Notes: generated from the sequence alone by a model not told the origin. A stretch of DNA of 64,000 nt from Oscarella lobularis (GCF_947507565.1 NC_089182.1:620001-684000), one strand, 5' to 3'. Positions 11,101-20,733 are shown, counted from the stretch's first letter. Numbers and translations: made by a program.

Positions 11101-14100
11101 CGCAAACAATTGGAATCGGATTTGAGAGAAAAGGTGCAGAGCTTCGGACTCCTCTACTTTATTAACTTCACAAACGCTTTAGATCAATAAGGACGATATA
11201 ACGAGTCAAATCGTCACAGCCGAGAAAGACGCTCAAGACGTAAAAACATCGTCTAAACACTTCTTAAAACGCGTCGTTTCTGTTCTAGAAATTCTTCTCG
11301 AAGGAATTGGAGAAACACAACGACGTCGTCGACCTGATTCGTCAGAATCTCGACGCGCAGGATCGCATTCTCGCCGCGCTCACCGAAGCGAACGCCAAGT
11401 ACGCGTCCGTGCGACAGAACCTTCAAGAAATCGACGAACAACGCGAACAAATCGTCGAGCAAATCGTCGAGGCAGCCGACGTCTTTCCCAATCTCGACGC
11501 CCGAGCCGAGTAGGAAATAAAAAGTAGAAAAAAATCTGCGCATTGGGACTCGGGATTTTTATCACGCAGAAAGGGCCTCGGATTTTTCAAGAGACTCGAC
11601 GAAAAAGCCGCTCAACTGCTGAACAAAGCGCGAGACGTGTGCGCGTCTCGTCAACGCGAACGACCCGCTCTCGTGCCAGAAGCGTACGCGTCCGTCTCAT
11701 CCCAAAGCGACGGCGAGTGTGATGCTTTCTTTCTTTCTTTCTTAGACCCGTTCGCCCCGTCGTCGCTCCCGCTTCCGCTCCGGATCGCGCGGAACCCCAG
11801 GGCCGCTTCGCTTCTCTAACCCACTCCCACCCGCCGTCGAGATCGAGTCTGCCGCCCAAGCCCGCTCATCTCCTCGGCGGCGTTCCGGCGCCGGCGACGA
11901 CCGCGTCTCCCGTGCCGTCCCTCGGGGCAACATTTTCTCCGGCGACGCAATCGTCGACGTGGTCGCCGCTCGTGTCGCCGGCTCCTCCGTCGTCGGAACG
12001 CGTCGTCATCGGCGGACAAAGTCAGCCGGATCCGATTTCTGCTATGACGCGCGTCGTTGTTGCCGGTGGCGAACGATCGACGTCGTCGCTCGTCGTCGAA
12101 CGGGAGCGCGCGCTGCCGGCTTCCGCCGTCGGAAACGTCGCTACCTTGCAAAAGGTCGTCAGCGACGTGGAAGCCCAATTGAAGGCCCTGTCAGAAGTGT
12201 CGTCGCACGATAATCGCTTCGGGATGACGCGGGACTGGGAGGTAAAAGTGCGAGTGTTCGTGTGTCTAGTTGCTTGACTCATAAGTAATGGTGCCAAAGG
12301 CTCTGAACGCTTTCGAGGCCGAAGATGCGAAATCTTTCACAGTGCACGCTGCCCGAATACATTCTCACATGAATCGCTCTGCTGACTCGGTTCCGTGTAA
12401 GAAAAGAGGCTCTATGTGTATAGAAAGAAATGACTTATTATTTCTCTTTCTCGTTAGATGACCAGAATAGAGTGAAATTGCGCGGCGTCGCTGCCGACTA
12501 CATCAATGCCTGCTATTTGGACGTGAGAATAACTAGTTTTCAATTTTAAATTAATTAATATGTTCGTTTTTTTTGTTTCTCAGGACTTGTCTCCGCCTCG
12601 TCACATCGCCGCCCAATCGCCGCTCTCCTCCGACGCCGTCGACGATTTCTGGACGATGGTGTGGGAATGCCGAGTAGTCGCGATTGTAATGTTAGACAGA
12701 GAAATCGAAGACGGAAAGGTGATAGAAGCTCCCTATTCTCCTTCGTTATCTCATATCATTATTGAGGTATCTTGCTATCGTTACTGGCCCGAAGGGGGAG
12801 GCCACGTACTCAAAACGGGTCCTCTCGAAGTGACGCTCCAGAGCTATCGCGAAACGAGCGTTTGCGTATGTCGCTATGTTTGCATAAGGAATACGAAGGT
12901 GACGTTAATTCGAAATAGCAATTAGATGGCCTTCTCATTGTTCCCGCCTTCCTCCGTGATTTTTATAGGATAACGAAGAGAGGACTGTTGCCCATCTGGA
13001 ATATCGAGACTCTTCGGAAAAAAGGTGGGACGCGTCTGATTTGATAAGCGACGTATTGAATAATTCAACTGGTTTTCGTTAGCGATGTCGCCGTCTCGTC
13101 TGGCGGGCTTCCGCCGCTGGCAATGAAAGGTTTTTGTGAGTTTTTGCTCGAGGGAATGGCTGTTTATCGTCGATTCGCTCGCAACGACGAACCGTTGATC
13201 GTTCACAGCAGGTCAATACGGAAAGAAAAGAAACGATGTTCTCTTTAGAAGGGTTCTCGTGTTTTTGTACGCAGCGACGGTGGAAGTCGAATTGGAGCTT
13301 TCGTCGTTCTGCACAGCGCAATGCGAAGCATCGACGACGGAAATTCTACGGGTAAGAGAAACGGAAATGAGGTTTGCAGGGGGTGGGCAGGCGTACCCGC
13401 GTAGATTGTTCTCTCTCGAAGCGTTCCACTTAGCTAGAAGCCGAATCGAGACCCTTAGGCTATAGCGTGCTCGTTTCTGTAGTGAATGTATTCAATCTGG
13501 TGCGATTGTTGAAAAAACAGAGGATGCAGACGATAAAGAGCAAGGTGCTGAACAGAGTGTGCACGTTTCGTCTAATCCCTAACCTCTTGCTTCGTTATCT
13601 CTTTAGGAAGAGTACATCTTCTGTCACACGGCTCTACTGTATCTCGTTCGTCGCGTCTTATCGGGATCGCAAGCGATCGATGAAGCGCCGGCACCGTCGT
13701 CCTTACCGTCGCTGCCGCCTGCGCCGCCTCAAGATCCACCGGAACCACGGCGAAACGATCCACTCAGCTCCTTGGATCCGTTTTGGAAGATTGGCGTCGA
13801 CAGAAAGAAACCAGCGCAGCCGGCCGACGAATTTGATCCGCTGAGTTCGGCACCGCGTCCGAGAGCGGCGACGGTGGCGGCGGCGACGGCATCGTCGGTT
13901 CCACCTCACTCTGGCTTGTACAAGTCGTACGAAAGCGTCGAAACGTCGTCGGGAAATGTTGTCAACGTTCGCGGTGCCGCCATTTCGTCTGAGCGAGAAC
14001 AGGCGACGACGGCGACGGCGACGACGGTAGCAACAGCAGCTCCAGCACCGATGGCGACGTCAGCAAACGTCGTGCAAATACCGTCTTTCGTGACGTCGTT

Positions 14101-15298
14101 GCTGGCGGAAAAAGAGAAACAGATCGAGATGCAGGCGCTTAAAATTGCCGAACAGGATCGCGTTATCGGCGAGCAGCGAAAACGAATTATCGATATGGAG
14201 ATGGCGTTCGGCGACTTGCGACGTCAGTTCGACGAGTGTCGGCAACTTGCCGAGGAAAAGCAGCGCGTCGTTGACGAACTGAAAAGCAAATTGATTGGCA
14301 GTCAGTCGTTGGAAGTGCAATTGGAGCAGCTGAAAAGTTTCGTACTCGTGGAAAAGAGAAAGCAGGAGGTGCACCGACAAGAAGACAAGCACTATCAGCA
14401 GCAGCTTCAGCAGCAGCTGCAAATTCAGCAGGCCGAGCTGAATAAACAAAAGGAAGATCAGCGGCGACAAGATGCAGAAAAGCAAAGACTTTTAGAACAG
14501 CAACACCGGAATCAGCAGCCTTTGCCATCGCCAGCACCTATGCTTTCTCCCGCGCCGACACCCGGTACACCGGTATGGGGAGACGGCTCGCGATTCCCTG
14601 CGTCCCATCCCCAGACAATGCAACCTCAGCCGGCCCAACCCCAACTGATCCAACCCCAGCCGCTTCAACCCGCGCAGCCGGTCCAAGCGCAGCCAACCCA
14701 ACCGCAGCCGCTTCAATCCGTGCAGCCGGTTCAACATCAGCCCCAAGCGCAGCTAATTCATCCGCAGCACCATCAGCAGATTACTCATCCGCCACAGCAA
14801 GGTTCTACTAGGCCCCTTCCGCCGCCGGTGCAGCAGCAGCAGCAACAGCAACCGATTCTAGGTCAAAATCCTGCTTCTTTGCAAGTGATCGGTCGAGGTC
14901 AACCGTTGCCTCAACGACCCAACGAGCCTTCGCACTATTTTCATCAGCCGGCAGCAGCAGCGGGTCAAGTAAGCCCTCAAGCGGGAATCACTCAAAATCC
15001 TCTCGCGGGGGTGAAACCGTATCAACCGCGCGATCAGCATCGGGGTCGAGGGGGGCCTCCGTCTACATTTCAGGGTCATTCTCAGCAGTTTCGTCCTTCC
15101 CAGCCGATTCCTATGCAAACGAGCGTGTCTCAACCGCTTCCGCAGCAGCGGTATCCCTCTCAGTTTCAGCCGGCGATGGCTCCCGGCCAGATGCACCCGA
15201 ATCCGAATCAAATTATGCAGCAACAGCAGCCGCAGGCTCAACACGGAACTGTTCAGAATCCGTCGCTAGCTCAGCAACACTCGTACGTGCAAAAGTAA
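8176..15298 (+). CDS. PTPN23: HD-PTP homologue: Bro1, V domain, inactive phosphatase-like domain, coiled coil and Pro/Gln-rich tail
   Basis: The start ATG at 8176 gives MEEIPRTSMITLDLK, close to the N-terminus of animal HD-PTP. Many small exons encode in order a Bro1 domain (about 8176-10000; for example GCSVLRRYFCQLHFLEAR and SCTHFQCAAGAFDYLKE), a V-shaped helical domain (about 10000-11515; 'HEAVPEPDALPEIK', then heptad-like helices and 'LDAQDRILAALTEAN'), a Ser/Pro linker (about 11570-12250), a tyrosine-phosphatase-like domain (about 12290-13665; 'YDQNRVKLRG', 'DYINACY', 'FCHTALLYLVRRVL'), then a coiled coil (about 14080-14500) and a Pro/Gln-rich tail ending at 15298. HD-PTP acts with ESCRT proteins in endosomal sorting. 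The signature loop reads HSSDGGSR where active enzymes have HCxxGxxR, and no WPD loop is visible, so catalysis is very unlikely. The post-phosphatase coiled-coil/PQ tail is unusual: in human HD-PTP the Pro-rich segment precedes the phosphatase domain. Confidence 0.92.
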
Positions 15299-15508
15299 CA
15301 ATTTCTACGTCTCTATATTGTGTCATTTATTATTCCCGTGATTCGAAGTATCGTGATACCGTGCGTGCATGCAAAACTAACGCGAACGGACGTCACCTTC
15401 TATCCTTAGCCAATTAATCAGTTAACTACTCTATGTCGTTGAGAGCGGAAGGGGTTTCGCCATGTCATTCAATAGGCTTCTGACGACGTCAACTCACGCA
15501 TATAGATA

Positions 15509-15931
15509 TCACGCGCACACGCACGACTTGACGACAAGCTGAGGAATTTCGCCGTCAAACGTGTCCTTTCCAAGTTGTCTTTTCACGCTGATCGTCTCGA
15601 ACGATCCCGGCGTACATAGAGGCGCCGCTGAGCGGTTGATTTTTTCATCGTTTTTTGAACGGCTTGCCTGTAGGAGGGCGAGAGCTTCCGCGTGAATACT
15701 ATTGTGATACACTTTATCCAGAGATCCGCACTGTCCCACGCACAATCCGATGTCGACAATGGGCGGATGAATAACATGCCCCCAGCCAATCTCGGTGAAG
15801 TTGAGCAGGAACGAACGTCGCTGGCACAGATCTTCTCTATCTTTTTTCTTTCCAGTATCTATGCTGCGTGGGCTAACTGCGATAAGACAGCAGCATATGG
15901 AAAAGACAAAGAGAGCTTTGTTCGTCATCAT
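15509..15931 (-). CDS. TGF-beta-like cystine-knot secreted protein 1 (CK1)
   Basis: Single exon, 140 residues, ATG at 15931 with an N-terminal signal peptide. Almost no propeptide follows: the first knot cysteine (LCQRRSFLLNF) comes at about residue 36. The body matches the TGF-beta ligand layout: NFTEIGWGHVIHPP, then the ring motif CVGQC, a helix region with 'HAEALALLQ', a lone mid cysteine (PLCTPGSFETISV) and a terminal SCVCA. Only one cysteine stands where TGF-betas have Cys-Cys, so the inter-chain disulfide cysteine is missing. It is likely an extracellular ligand, and the receptor is unknown. It is convergent with the PTPN23 homologue. Generic cystine-knot proteins are the alternative, but the GW motif and C-x-G-x-C favour TGF-beta. 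Confidence 0.8.
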   Translation of the reverse strand: MMTNKALFVFSICCCLIAVSPRSIDTGKKKDREDLCQRRSFLLNFTEIGWGHVIHPPIVDIGLCVGQCGSLDKVYHNSIHAEALALLQASRSKNDEKINRSAAPLCTPGSFETISVKRQLGKDTFDGEIPQLVVKSCVCA

Positions 15932-16305
15932 GATTGCAGAAGATAGGAGGAAGGAATGAATAATACAGGCTCGTCTCTAGCAAATATAGTAGCAGTTTAC
16001 TATGCAAATTGAATTCGCGAGAAATGTAAGCAAGGAAAACGTATTAGGTGCTCGTTCGCGGAAAAGCGGAGTGTTGTTATACGGGCTAGCATAGTACGGG
16101 TCCGCGTCAAGAAAGAAAGTCGAAAAACGAAAAAGACGTCGTCCATCGCAGCGAAACGAAACGTCAAGATCACAGTTTTAATATGACAGGTAGGCGTGGG
16201 CTACAAGAACGGAACGGGACCCCTCAACAAAGTCAGAGTGCCCGCTTCCGGACTCAAAAGCGCAAAAGAAGAAGAAAGAAAAAAAATCCCAGTAGCTAGT
16301 CCACT
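15932..16305. other. Spacer between CK1 and CK2
   Basis: About 370 bp between two minus-strand ligand genes. It should contain the CK1 promoter. An octamer-like ATGCAAAT lies at 16002-16009 and an AT-rich TATATTT (minus strand) at 15981-15987, about 50 bp upstream of the CK1 start; both are weak candidates. No further gene was seen. Confidence 0.35.
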
Positions 16306-16716
16306 TCACGAACACTGACAGCTGACGGCGACAAGATCTTCGATCACCTTCGTCCTTCGAACGCCGCCCAACGTGCGCATAGTCACCGAAACCGCTTCGA
16401 GCTGACGCGACACGCAACAGGGTCCCGCAACCGATTTCCACTTCAAATTCTCCTCCTTAAGTAGACGTTTCCACACGGCCAACGCTTCGGCGTGAAGCGT
16501 GCTATGATAGGTCCGATCGACTTTGCCGCATCGGCCCACGCACTGGCCGATGTCGAGCCGAACGGGCTCGATCACGCGAGCCTCCCAGCCGAGTTCAGTC
16601 AGATTGACGACGAGCGGCTCGCGATGACACCACTTGGACGGTGTCGTCGGCCGGGGACTCGTAGTCAGGCTCGAGACGATGCAGCAGAGAATAATCCAAA
16701 CGTGTCCTACGAACAT
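16306..16716 (-). CDS. TGF-beta-like cystine-knot secreted protein 2 (CK2)
   Basis: Single exon, 136 residues, ATG at 16716, signal peptide about residues 1-19. The first knot cysteine (KWCHREPLVVNL) follows at about residue 30, leaving no room for a prodomain. The order is TELGWEARVIEP, ring CVGRC, 'TLHAEALAVW', 'GPCCVSRQLEAVSV' and terminal SCQCS. The Cys-Cys pair keeps the cysteine that joins chains in classic TGF-beta dimers. Of the six genes it reads most like a mature TGF-beta domain, and it is closest to CK1 (shared HAEAL helix, same strand, 375 bp apart), suggesting a local duplication. Confidence 0.82.
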   Translation of the reverse strand: MFVGHVWIILCCIVSSLTTSPRPTTPSKWCHREPLVVNLTELGWEARVIEPVRLDIGQCVGRCGKVDRTYHSTLHAEALAVWKRLLKEENLKWKSVAGPCCVSRQLEAVSVTMRTLGGVRRTKVIEDLVAVSCQCS

Positions 16717-17413
16717 AATCGTCTTTTTCTTTCTTTTGCTCCTATTGTGTCCATTTATGTAGTCGGTGGACCCGGAACTCGGTTATCCTCGCTCTGGCGT
16801 GCTTCCCTTGTACTTTCCTCTTCTCTGCCTCCGAATCCTATCAAAAGGCAATTGAAATCTCGTTGGGAAATCGTCTAGACTTGGGGGGTTCGTAGTCGTC
16901 GGCCCCTCGAGCCTACTTCGATAGGATCTCGTCTCGGAGATTTCTCGAGGCGGCCGACGTCAAGCAGACGGTCTCTTCGCGGAAGAGGAAACGAACGGAA
17001 CGGGCAGAGGAAATTGACTCGACGTCGCTTTTTCCTGACTTTCGACAGTTCGCACTGTGTCCTCGGAACGCAACGCAGTTCTCAACACCAAAATGAGCAA
17101 ACGCACTTTTTTCTAGCCTAGTTAGTATAAAGGAGTCGATATAGGTAAATTTCGTTTCGTTTTCGTGGCTTTTGACTGCGAAATTGTCAAAGAGACGTCG
17201 CTAGAGGACGAGTCTGCTCGTGCTTGGCTTCTTTTCCTTCTAGTACCCCGCGGCATTTTCGTGTCGCCCTTCTCATTCGAGTGAAACGAGCCGAACTTTA
17301 TCTCAGCACTCGCCTTTTCGCTAAGACATCGAGACGTTGGAGGGAGACATCGAAGTGGCCTATAAAAGGATCGCGCTTTCGGGCTCTTCGTTCTAAGTGC
17401 AACTTGAGCGAAG
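16717..17413. promoter_or_regulatory. Divergent promoter region of CK2 and CK3
   Basis: About 700 bp between head-to-head ligand genes CK2 (-) and CK3 (+). It contains the CK3 TATA box (17361-17368) and a second TATAAA at 17125-17130. No coding exon was supported; the open frames present are arginine- and serine-rich shadows. Confidence 0.45.
17361..17368 (+). promoter_or_regulatory. TATA box of CK3
   Basis: TATAAAAG in a GC-rich setting lies 53 bp before the CK3 ATG, consistent with a transcription start near 17390 and a very short 5' leader. Confidence 0.6.
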
Positions 17414-17848
17414 ATGATTGCGTTTTTGTTTGTTTGTCTTTCGCTCGCCGCCGTCGTCGTCACCGGCGCTCCCGGGGCCGGCAGCGCCGAATCGTCTGAT
17501 GCCAAACGTGCGTCATCGATTTGCAAACGACACAGGCTCCTGGTCGACTTCAAGGCCCTCTTCCCCGAGCACACGGGATTGCACGATCACACAGTCGACG
17601 TCGGAATCTGCAAGGGTACGTGTAAGCCCAATCCGCACAAGCACCTTCTCTCGCCTCACAGCGGCATCGTCATTGATCACCTTCGATTGACAAAAGAAGA
17701 TGTGAGAAACGGCTGCTGCGTTGCAGACGAGTCTCTACTTCTCAAGCATTTCGTTTTCAACGAGACGCGGAACGGCTTGACGAGCATCGAAATTCCTCCT
17801 ATTATCGTTCCGACGATGCCTGGTGCATGCAAATGCGTTTTTTACTGA
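17414..17848 (+). CDS. TGF-beta-like cystine-knot secreted protein 3 (CK3)
   Basis: Single exon, 144 residues. ATG at 17414 begins a clear signal peptide (about residues 1-18) followed by a short stretch with a dibasic KR before the first knot cysteine (SICKRHRLLVDF). The ring motif is CKGTC, then 'NGCCVADESLLLKHFVF' with the Cys-Cys pair, and the terminus is ACKCVFY. The usual tryptophan after the first strand is absent (FPEHTGLHDH). It is likely a secreted dimeric ligand. Its 3' half and downstream flank are repeated at 18252-18719, where the coding part is decayed. Confidence 0.78.
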   Translation: MIAFLFVCLSLAAVVVTGAPGAGSAESSDAKRASSICKRHRLLVDFKALFPEHTGLHDHTVDVGICKGTCKPNPHKHLLSPHSGIVIDHLRLTKEDVRNGCCVADESLLLKHFVFNETRNGLTSIEIPPIIVPTMPGACKCVFY

Positions 17849-18209
17849 CTCGACGTTTTACCACCGTCATTCCCCTTTCTGTTCTACCCGCACTTATTTA
17901 ATCAAGCACCAAGTGTTGCTTTTTATATATTCGAGCATCTGTCTCTCCTTTGCCCAACTGGAACCTTTTATTTCGCCCGTGGCTATGTAAGTTCGATCCC
18001 TAACAGATCTATAAAGACTGGTTGGAGCCAATCGTTCGGTCGACTACTGTTTGGATAGCGTGACGTATAGGAACACAGTTTCCTCTTTGATTGAACGTTT
18101 AGTCGCTATCAGGTCTCCCTGATGTGATGGGCGTCTTCTACCTGCGAGACTCTCGCTCTTTCCTAACTTAAGCGTGCACGTGTTCTATTTCGCTCTTCGG
18201 CTACAAATT
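17746..18209 (+). repeat. Direct repeat unit A (3' part of CK3 plus flank)
   Basis: It pairs with unit B (18252-18719). Shared landmarks, in the same order, are GAGACGCGG plus GAGCATCGAAATTCC, TTACTGACTC, 'CTGGAA..TTTATTTCGCC', TTTGATTGAACGTTTAGTCGC, CGTGCACGTGT and CTACAAATT. The units are about 465 bp each and 42 bp apart. Confidence 0.75.
18031..18058 (+). repeat. Inverted repeat arm 1
   Basis: ATCGTTCGGTCGACTACTGT and the next 8 bases are the reverse complement of 18541-18568 with one mismatch in 28. The similarity extends more weakly to about 18018. Confidence 0.85.
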
Positions 18210-18251
18210 GCTGGTATGTATCGTCGTCATGGAACCATATTGCTGGGTCCT

Positions 18252-18345
18252 TTCTTTGTTTACAATGAGACGCGGACCGCGGCTTGATGAGCATCGAAAT
18301 TCCCACATGCAACGCCCGGGGCGTGTAAGTGTGTTCTAATTTACT
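18252..18345 (+). pseudogene. Relic of the 3' end of a CK3-like ligand gene
   Basis: This is similar to CK3 17746-17848: the segments for 'ETRNGLTSIEIP' and the terminal 'PGACKC' remain recognisable, but there are deletions and frame disruptions, no signal peptide and no ring motif. It is the coding part of repeat unit B and looks like a non-functional remnant of a tandem duplicate. Confidence 0.65.
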
Positions 18346-18540
18346 GACTCAATGTTACCTTTTTCTGGATCTTCCTGCACTTACCTAACCAAGCGCACAA
18401 ACTTAAATGCGAGCATCTGTTTCCCTTGCCCAACTGGAAGCATTTATTTCGCCTTGGCTACTTTCCCAAACGGAAAATTGACTCGTCTAGTTGGTGATCT
18501 CATAGTATTTATAAACTATCCTATGCGTCATCGGCACGAG

Positions 18541-18568
18541 CTATCCAAACAGTAGTTGACCGAACGAT
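18541..18568 (+). repeat. Inverted repeat arm 2
   Basis: Reverse complement of arm 1 (18031-18058) with one mismatch. It sits inside repeat unit B, so part of one duplicated unit has been flipped. Confidence 0.85.
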
Positions 18569-18767
18569 CGACTGTCGTATTGCAACCAGCCTTTGATTGA
18601 ACGTTTAGTCGCTGTCTCAGCTGACCAACAAGTCTCCTTGGCGTTGCGTCTTCTAACCACGAGTCTCTCGCTCATCCTGAAACGTGCACGTGTCTTCAAT
18701 TTCGCTTCGACTACAAATTCGCACGCTGACGAGCAGTCACACTCAGTTTGACGTGCGCACTTTGACG

Positions 18768-19388
18768 ATGTTCTGCTCTACCTTGCTTTCTTTTCTTCTC
18801 GTCGTCCTCGTTCTGTCGACGACGGGTTACCCTGTGGACGACGAGGACGAGGACTCGGAACATTCGAGCGGAGGGCATGACATCATTGCCGAATTTGAAA
18901 AGTTGCTCGAGTCGGTCGGTGTGATCGACGCGACAAAGTCGTCCCCTTCGCCTTCGCTATCGCCTTCGCCGCGGACGCCTTCGCCGCGGACGCCTTCGCC
19001 GCGGTCGCCTTCAAATTGTCGGGTGGAAAAATTCAAAGTCAGCATTAAGAGTCTCGGCTGGGATTTCGTTCTCAACACGCGAGAGAAGATTAATATCCAT
19101 CGATGCGCAGGCGACTGCGGGCAAGTGCCGTACTACGGAACGAAAACGTTCCATTCAGAGTTACTTCGACGCTCCTCCGAACGGGAGGATGAAAAGTCCG
19201 TTGATGAGGATACGGGGAAAAACACTACCGTCGTCGCCGCCGCCGCCGCTGCCGCCGCCACCGCTTGCGTTCCAACTCGCTACCACTCTCTCGACCTCAT
19301 ATACCTTAGTAAGGATGGGCACATTAGGCAGGTTGTTGTACCAAATGCCATTGTGACGGAATGCAGCTGCATCTGCTCTTTCCGCTAA
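18768..19388 (+). CDS. TGF-beta-like cystine-knot secreted protein 4 (CK4)
   Basis: Single exon; the ATG at 18768 is chosen because it opens directly into a signal peptide (MFCSTLLSFLLVVLVLS), giving 206 residues. An acidic stretch and a repeated Ser-Pro-Arg-Thr segment (about residues 60-82) precede the first knot cysteine (NCRVEKFKVSIKSLGWDF). The ring is CAGDC, then 'FHSELLRRS', a charged linker with a run of eight alanines, a lone mid cysteine (ACVPTRYHSLDLIY) and terminal ECSCICSFR. The inter-chain cysteine is absent, and an extra terminal cysteine might replace it. No furin site is evident in the short pro-region. Confidence 0.78.
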   Translation: MFCSTLLSFLLVVLVLSTTGYPVDDEDEDSEHSSGGHDIIAEFEKLLESVGVIDATKSSPSPSLSPSPRTPSPRTPSPRSPSNCRVEKFKVSIKSLGWDFVLNTREKINIHRCAGDCGQVPYYGTKTFHSELLRRSSEREDEKSVDEDTGKNTTVVAAAAAAAATACVPTRYHSLDLIYLSKDGHIRQVVVPNAIVTECSCICSFR

Positions 19389-19981
19389 GCCGCGATCGTG
19401 TACAGTATATACAGATAACGTACAGACCTTCTGTTATTGCTTCTGCTGCCAATGCTTGCTTGTTTGTAAACTGGTCGGTTCAATATTGAGTACCTGGCTT
19501 CAGTTTCTCCATTCACCGGGCAGATTGCGTTCTATGAATATTCGGCGGCGTAGGAGAAACCGTAGACCATTTTAAGGGACTTGAACAAAAGACTCTCCTA
19601 ATGGGGGCATCTGCATGCATTGATCGCTAATCGCAAGTTTATCCACTCGAACCAAAGAGCTTTTCTCATGCAAAATTGTTATTTCCCCCAGTCAGTTCAC
19701 ACTGGCTTACGATAGCGCATGGTATCACCTGGAAAAGCGAGTAGGGCTGCATGCAGCTGCTGCTGACAGGCTTGCTTCATCCGCCAGTGGCACACTCCTC
19801 TAATGGTCGAATGACGCCAGTTGAATCCGTATATGCAAACCGGTCGTCATTTCCGTAATTGCATGCAAAGAACGGCCTCAAACCACCACATCCGCGTTCA
19901 AAGCGGCAACAGCGGCTCGCGTACGTATAAGAATCCGAATCAGCCGCCTCCAGGAAGTAGAACTCTGCCGCAGCTCCTACC
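19389..19981. other. Spacer between CK4 and CK5
   Basis: About 590 bp. A TATAAG at 19926-19931 lies about 50 bp before the CK5 start, a similar spacing to the CK3 TATA box. Several GCATGC/TGCATGCA words (about 19612, 19749 and 19861) stand out. No additional gene is supported. Confidence 0.35.
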
Positions 19982-20527
19982 ATGTTCGTTGCCTCTTTTT
20001 TGCTCCTACTTGCGACCGTGGATTGCGCTCCTGTAGCGAACGTTCCGCCGTCGTCAAACGTTACGATCAATGTTACTAAGGACGCTGCTGATCCGAGTTA
20101 TAATCGAACGCGACAATGTTCCGAGTCATCATCATCATCCTGTAGGACCAAGTCGTTTCTGATTAATTTTGAAGCGATGCCGGATTTCGATTGGATCATC
20201 GCGCCGGTTGCCGTCGACATTAGGCGGTGCGGCGGATGTTGCGTCAGAGACGTCAACGATTCGGTCGAGACGGCCACGACAGTGACGCCACTGTCGCCCC
20301 CGTCATTGCCCAGCGTCATGACAACTCATACAATACTTACCGAAATTTGGAATTCCGTGCTGGAAAAGCGAGGCGATCGACCGTTGCGCGCTCGAGCGCG
20401 CTGCATTCCCGTCGAGTACGAAAGCCTTAAAGTTCTCATGCTTGAGAAACGCCATGAGAGATATCGTGTGGTCTACCGAACTTTACCGCAGGCGCAAGTC
20501 AAGTCGTGTCAGTGTAATGAAAATTGA
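19982..20527 (+). CDS. TGF-beta-like cystine-knot secreted protein 5 (CK5)
   Basis: Single exon, 181 residues, ATG at 19982, signal peptide about residues 1-15, then an Asn-X-Thr-rich spacer. 'SCRTKSFLINF' and FDWIIAPVAVDI are very TGF-beta-like, followed by the ring CGGCC, a Ser/Thr/Pro insertion, a lone mid cysteine (RCIPVEYESLKVLML) and terminal SCQCNEN. The ring resembles the RCGGCC of PDGF/VEGF factors, so it blends features of both cystine-knot groups; the W-I-I-A-P strand favours TGF-beta. The inter-chain cysteine before 'CIP' is absent. A poly(A) signal AATAAA follows at 20618-20623. Confidence 0.78.
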   Translation: MFVASFLLLLATVDCAPVANVPPSSNVTINVTKDAADPSYNRTRQCSESSSSSCRTKSFLINFEAMPDFDWIIAPVAVDIRRCGGCCVRDVNDSVETATTVTPLSPPSLPSVMTTHTILTEIWNSVLEKRGDRPLRARARCIPVEYESLKVLMLEKRHERYRVVYRTLPQAQVKSCQCNEN

Positions 20528-20617
20528 CTCGGCGCGTCGCAGCTTGGGGGGGCCGGCCGGCCGAGGTCTTTAGCGCTGCCCACTAACCGTCGCTAGGAAA
20601 AACGGATTTTTGTTTCA

Positions 20618-20623
20618 AATAAA
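20618..20623 (+). terminator. Poly(A) signal of CK5
   Basis: AATAAA lies 90 bp after the CK5 stop codon, in the short spacer before the convergent CK6 gene. Confidence 0.55.
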
Positions 20624-20733
20624 CGGGCGACCCATTAGCACGTCCTACCTAACCCTACTAGCTTATGACTATTATAAAGATAGAAATCCGCAATGCGTTT
20701 ATTCTAAATTTAATGGGCATCATGTCATTGCCA

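Larger units (their letters stand above)
18252..18719 (+). repeat. Direct repeat unit B (decayed CK3 end plus flank leading into CK4)
   Basis: Second copy of unit A. The landmarks at 18266, 18300, 18342, 18435, 18592, 18683 and 18711 mirror those of unit A. The middle segment (18541 to about 18590) is inverted relative to unit A. The unit ends about 50 bp before the CK4 start codon. Confidence 0.75.

Noticed and set aside
14492-15244. Alternate frames across the Pro/Gln-rich tail
   Set aside because: Repetitive CAG/CCG codons keep several frames open; the frame continuous with the phosphatase-like exons is the coding one.
18684-18767. Upstream in-frame ATG of CK4 at 18684
   Set aside because: It would put 28 residues ahead of a perfect signal peptide and overlaps duplicated repeat unit B; the ATG at 18768 fits better.
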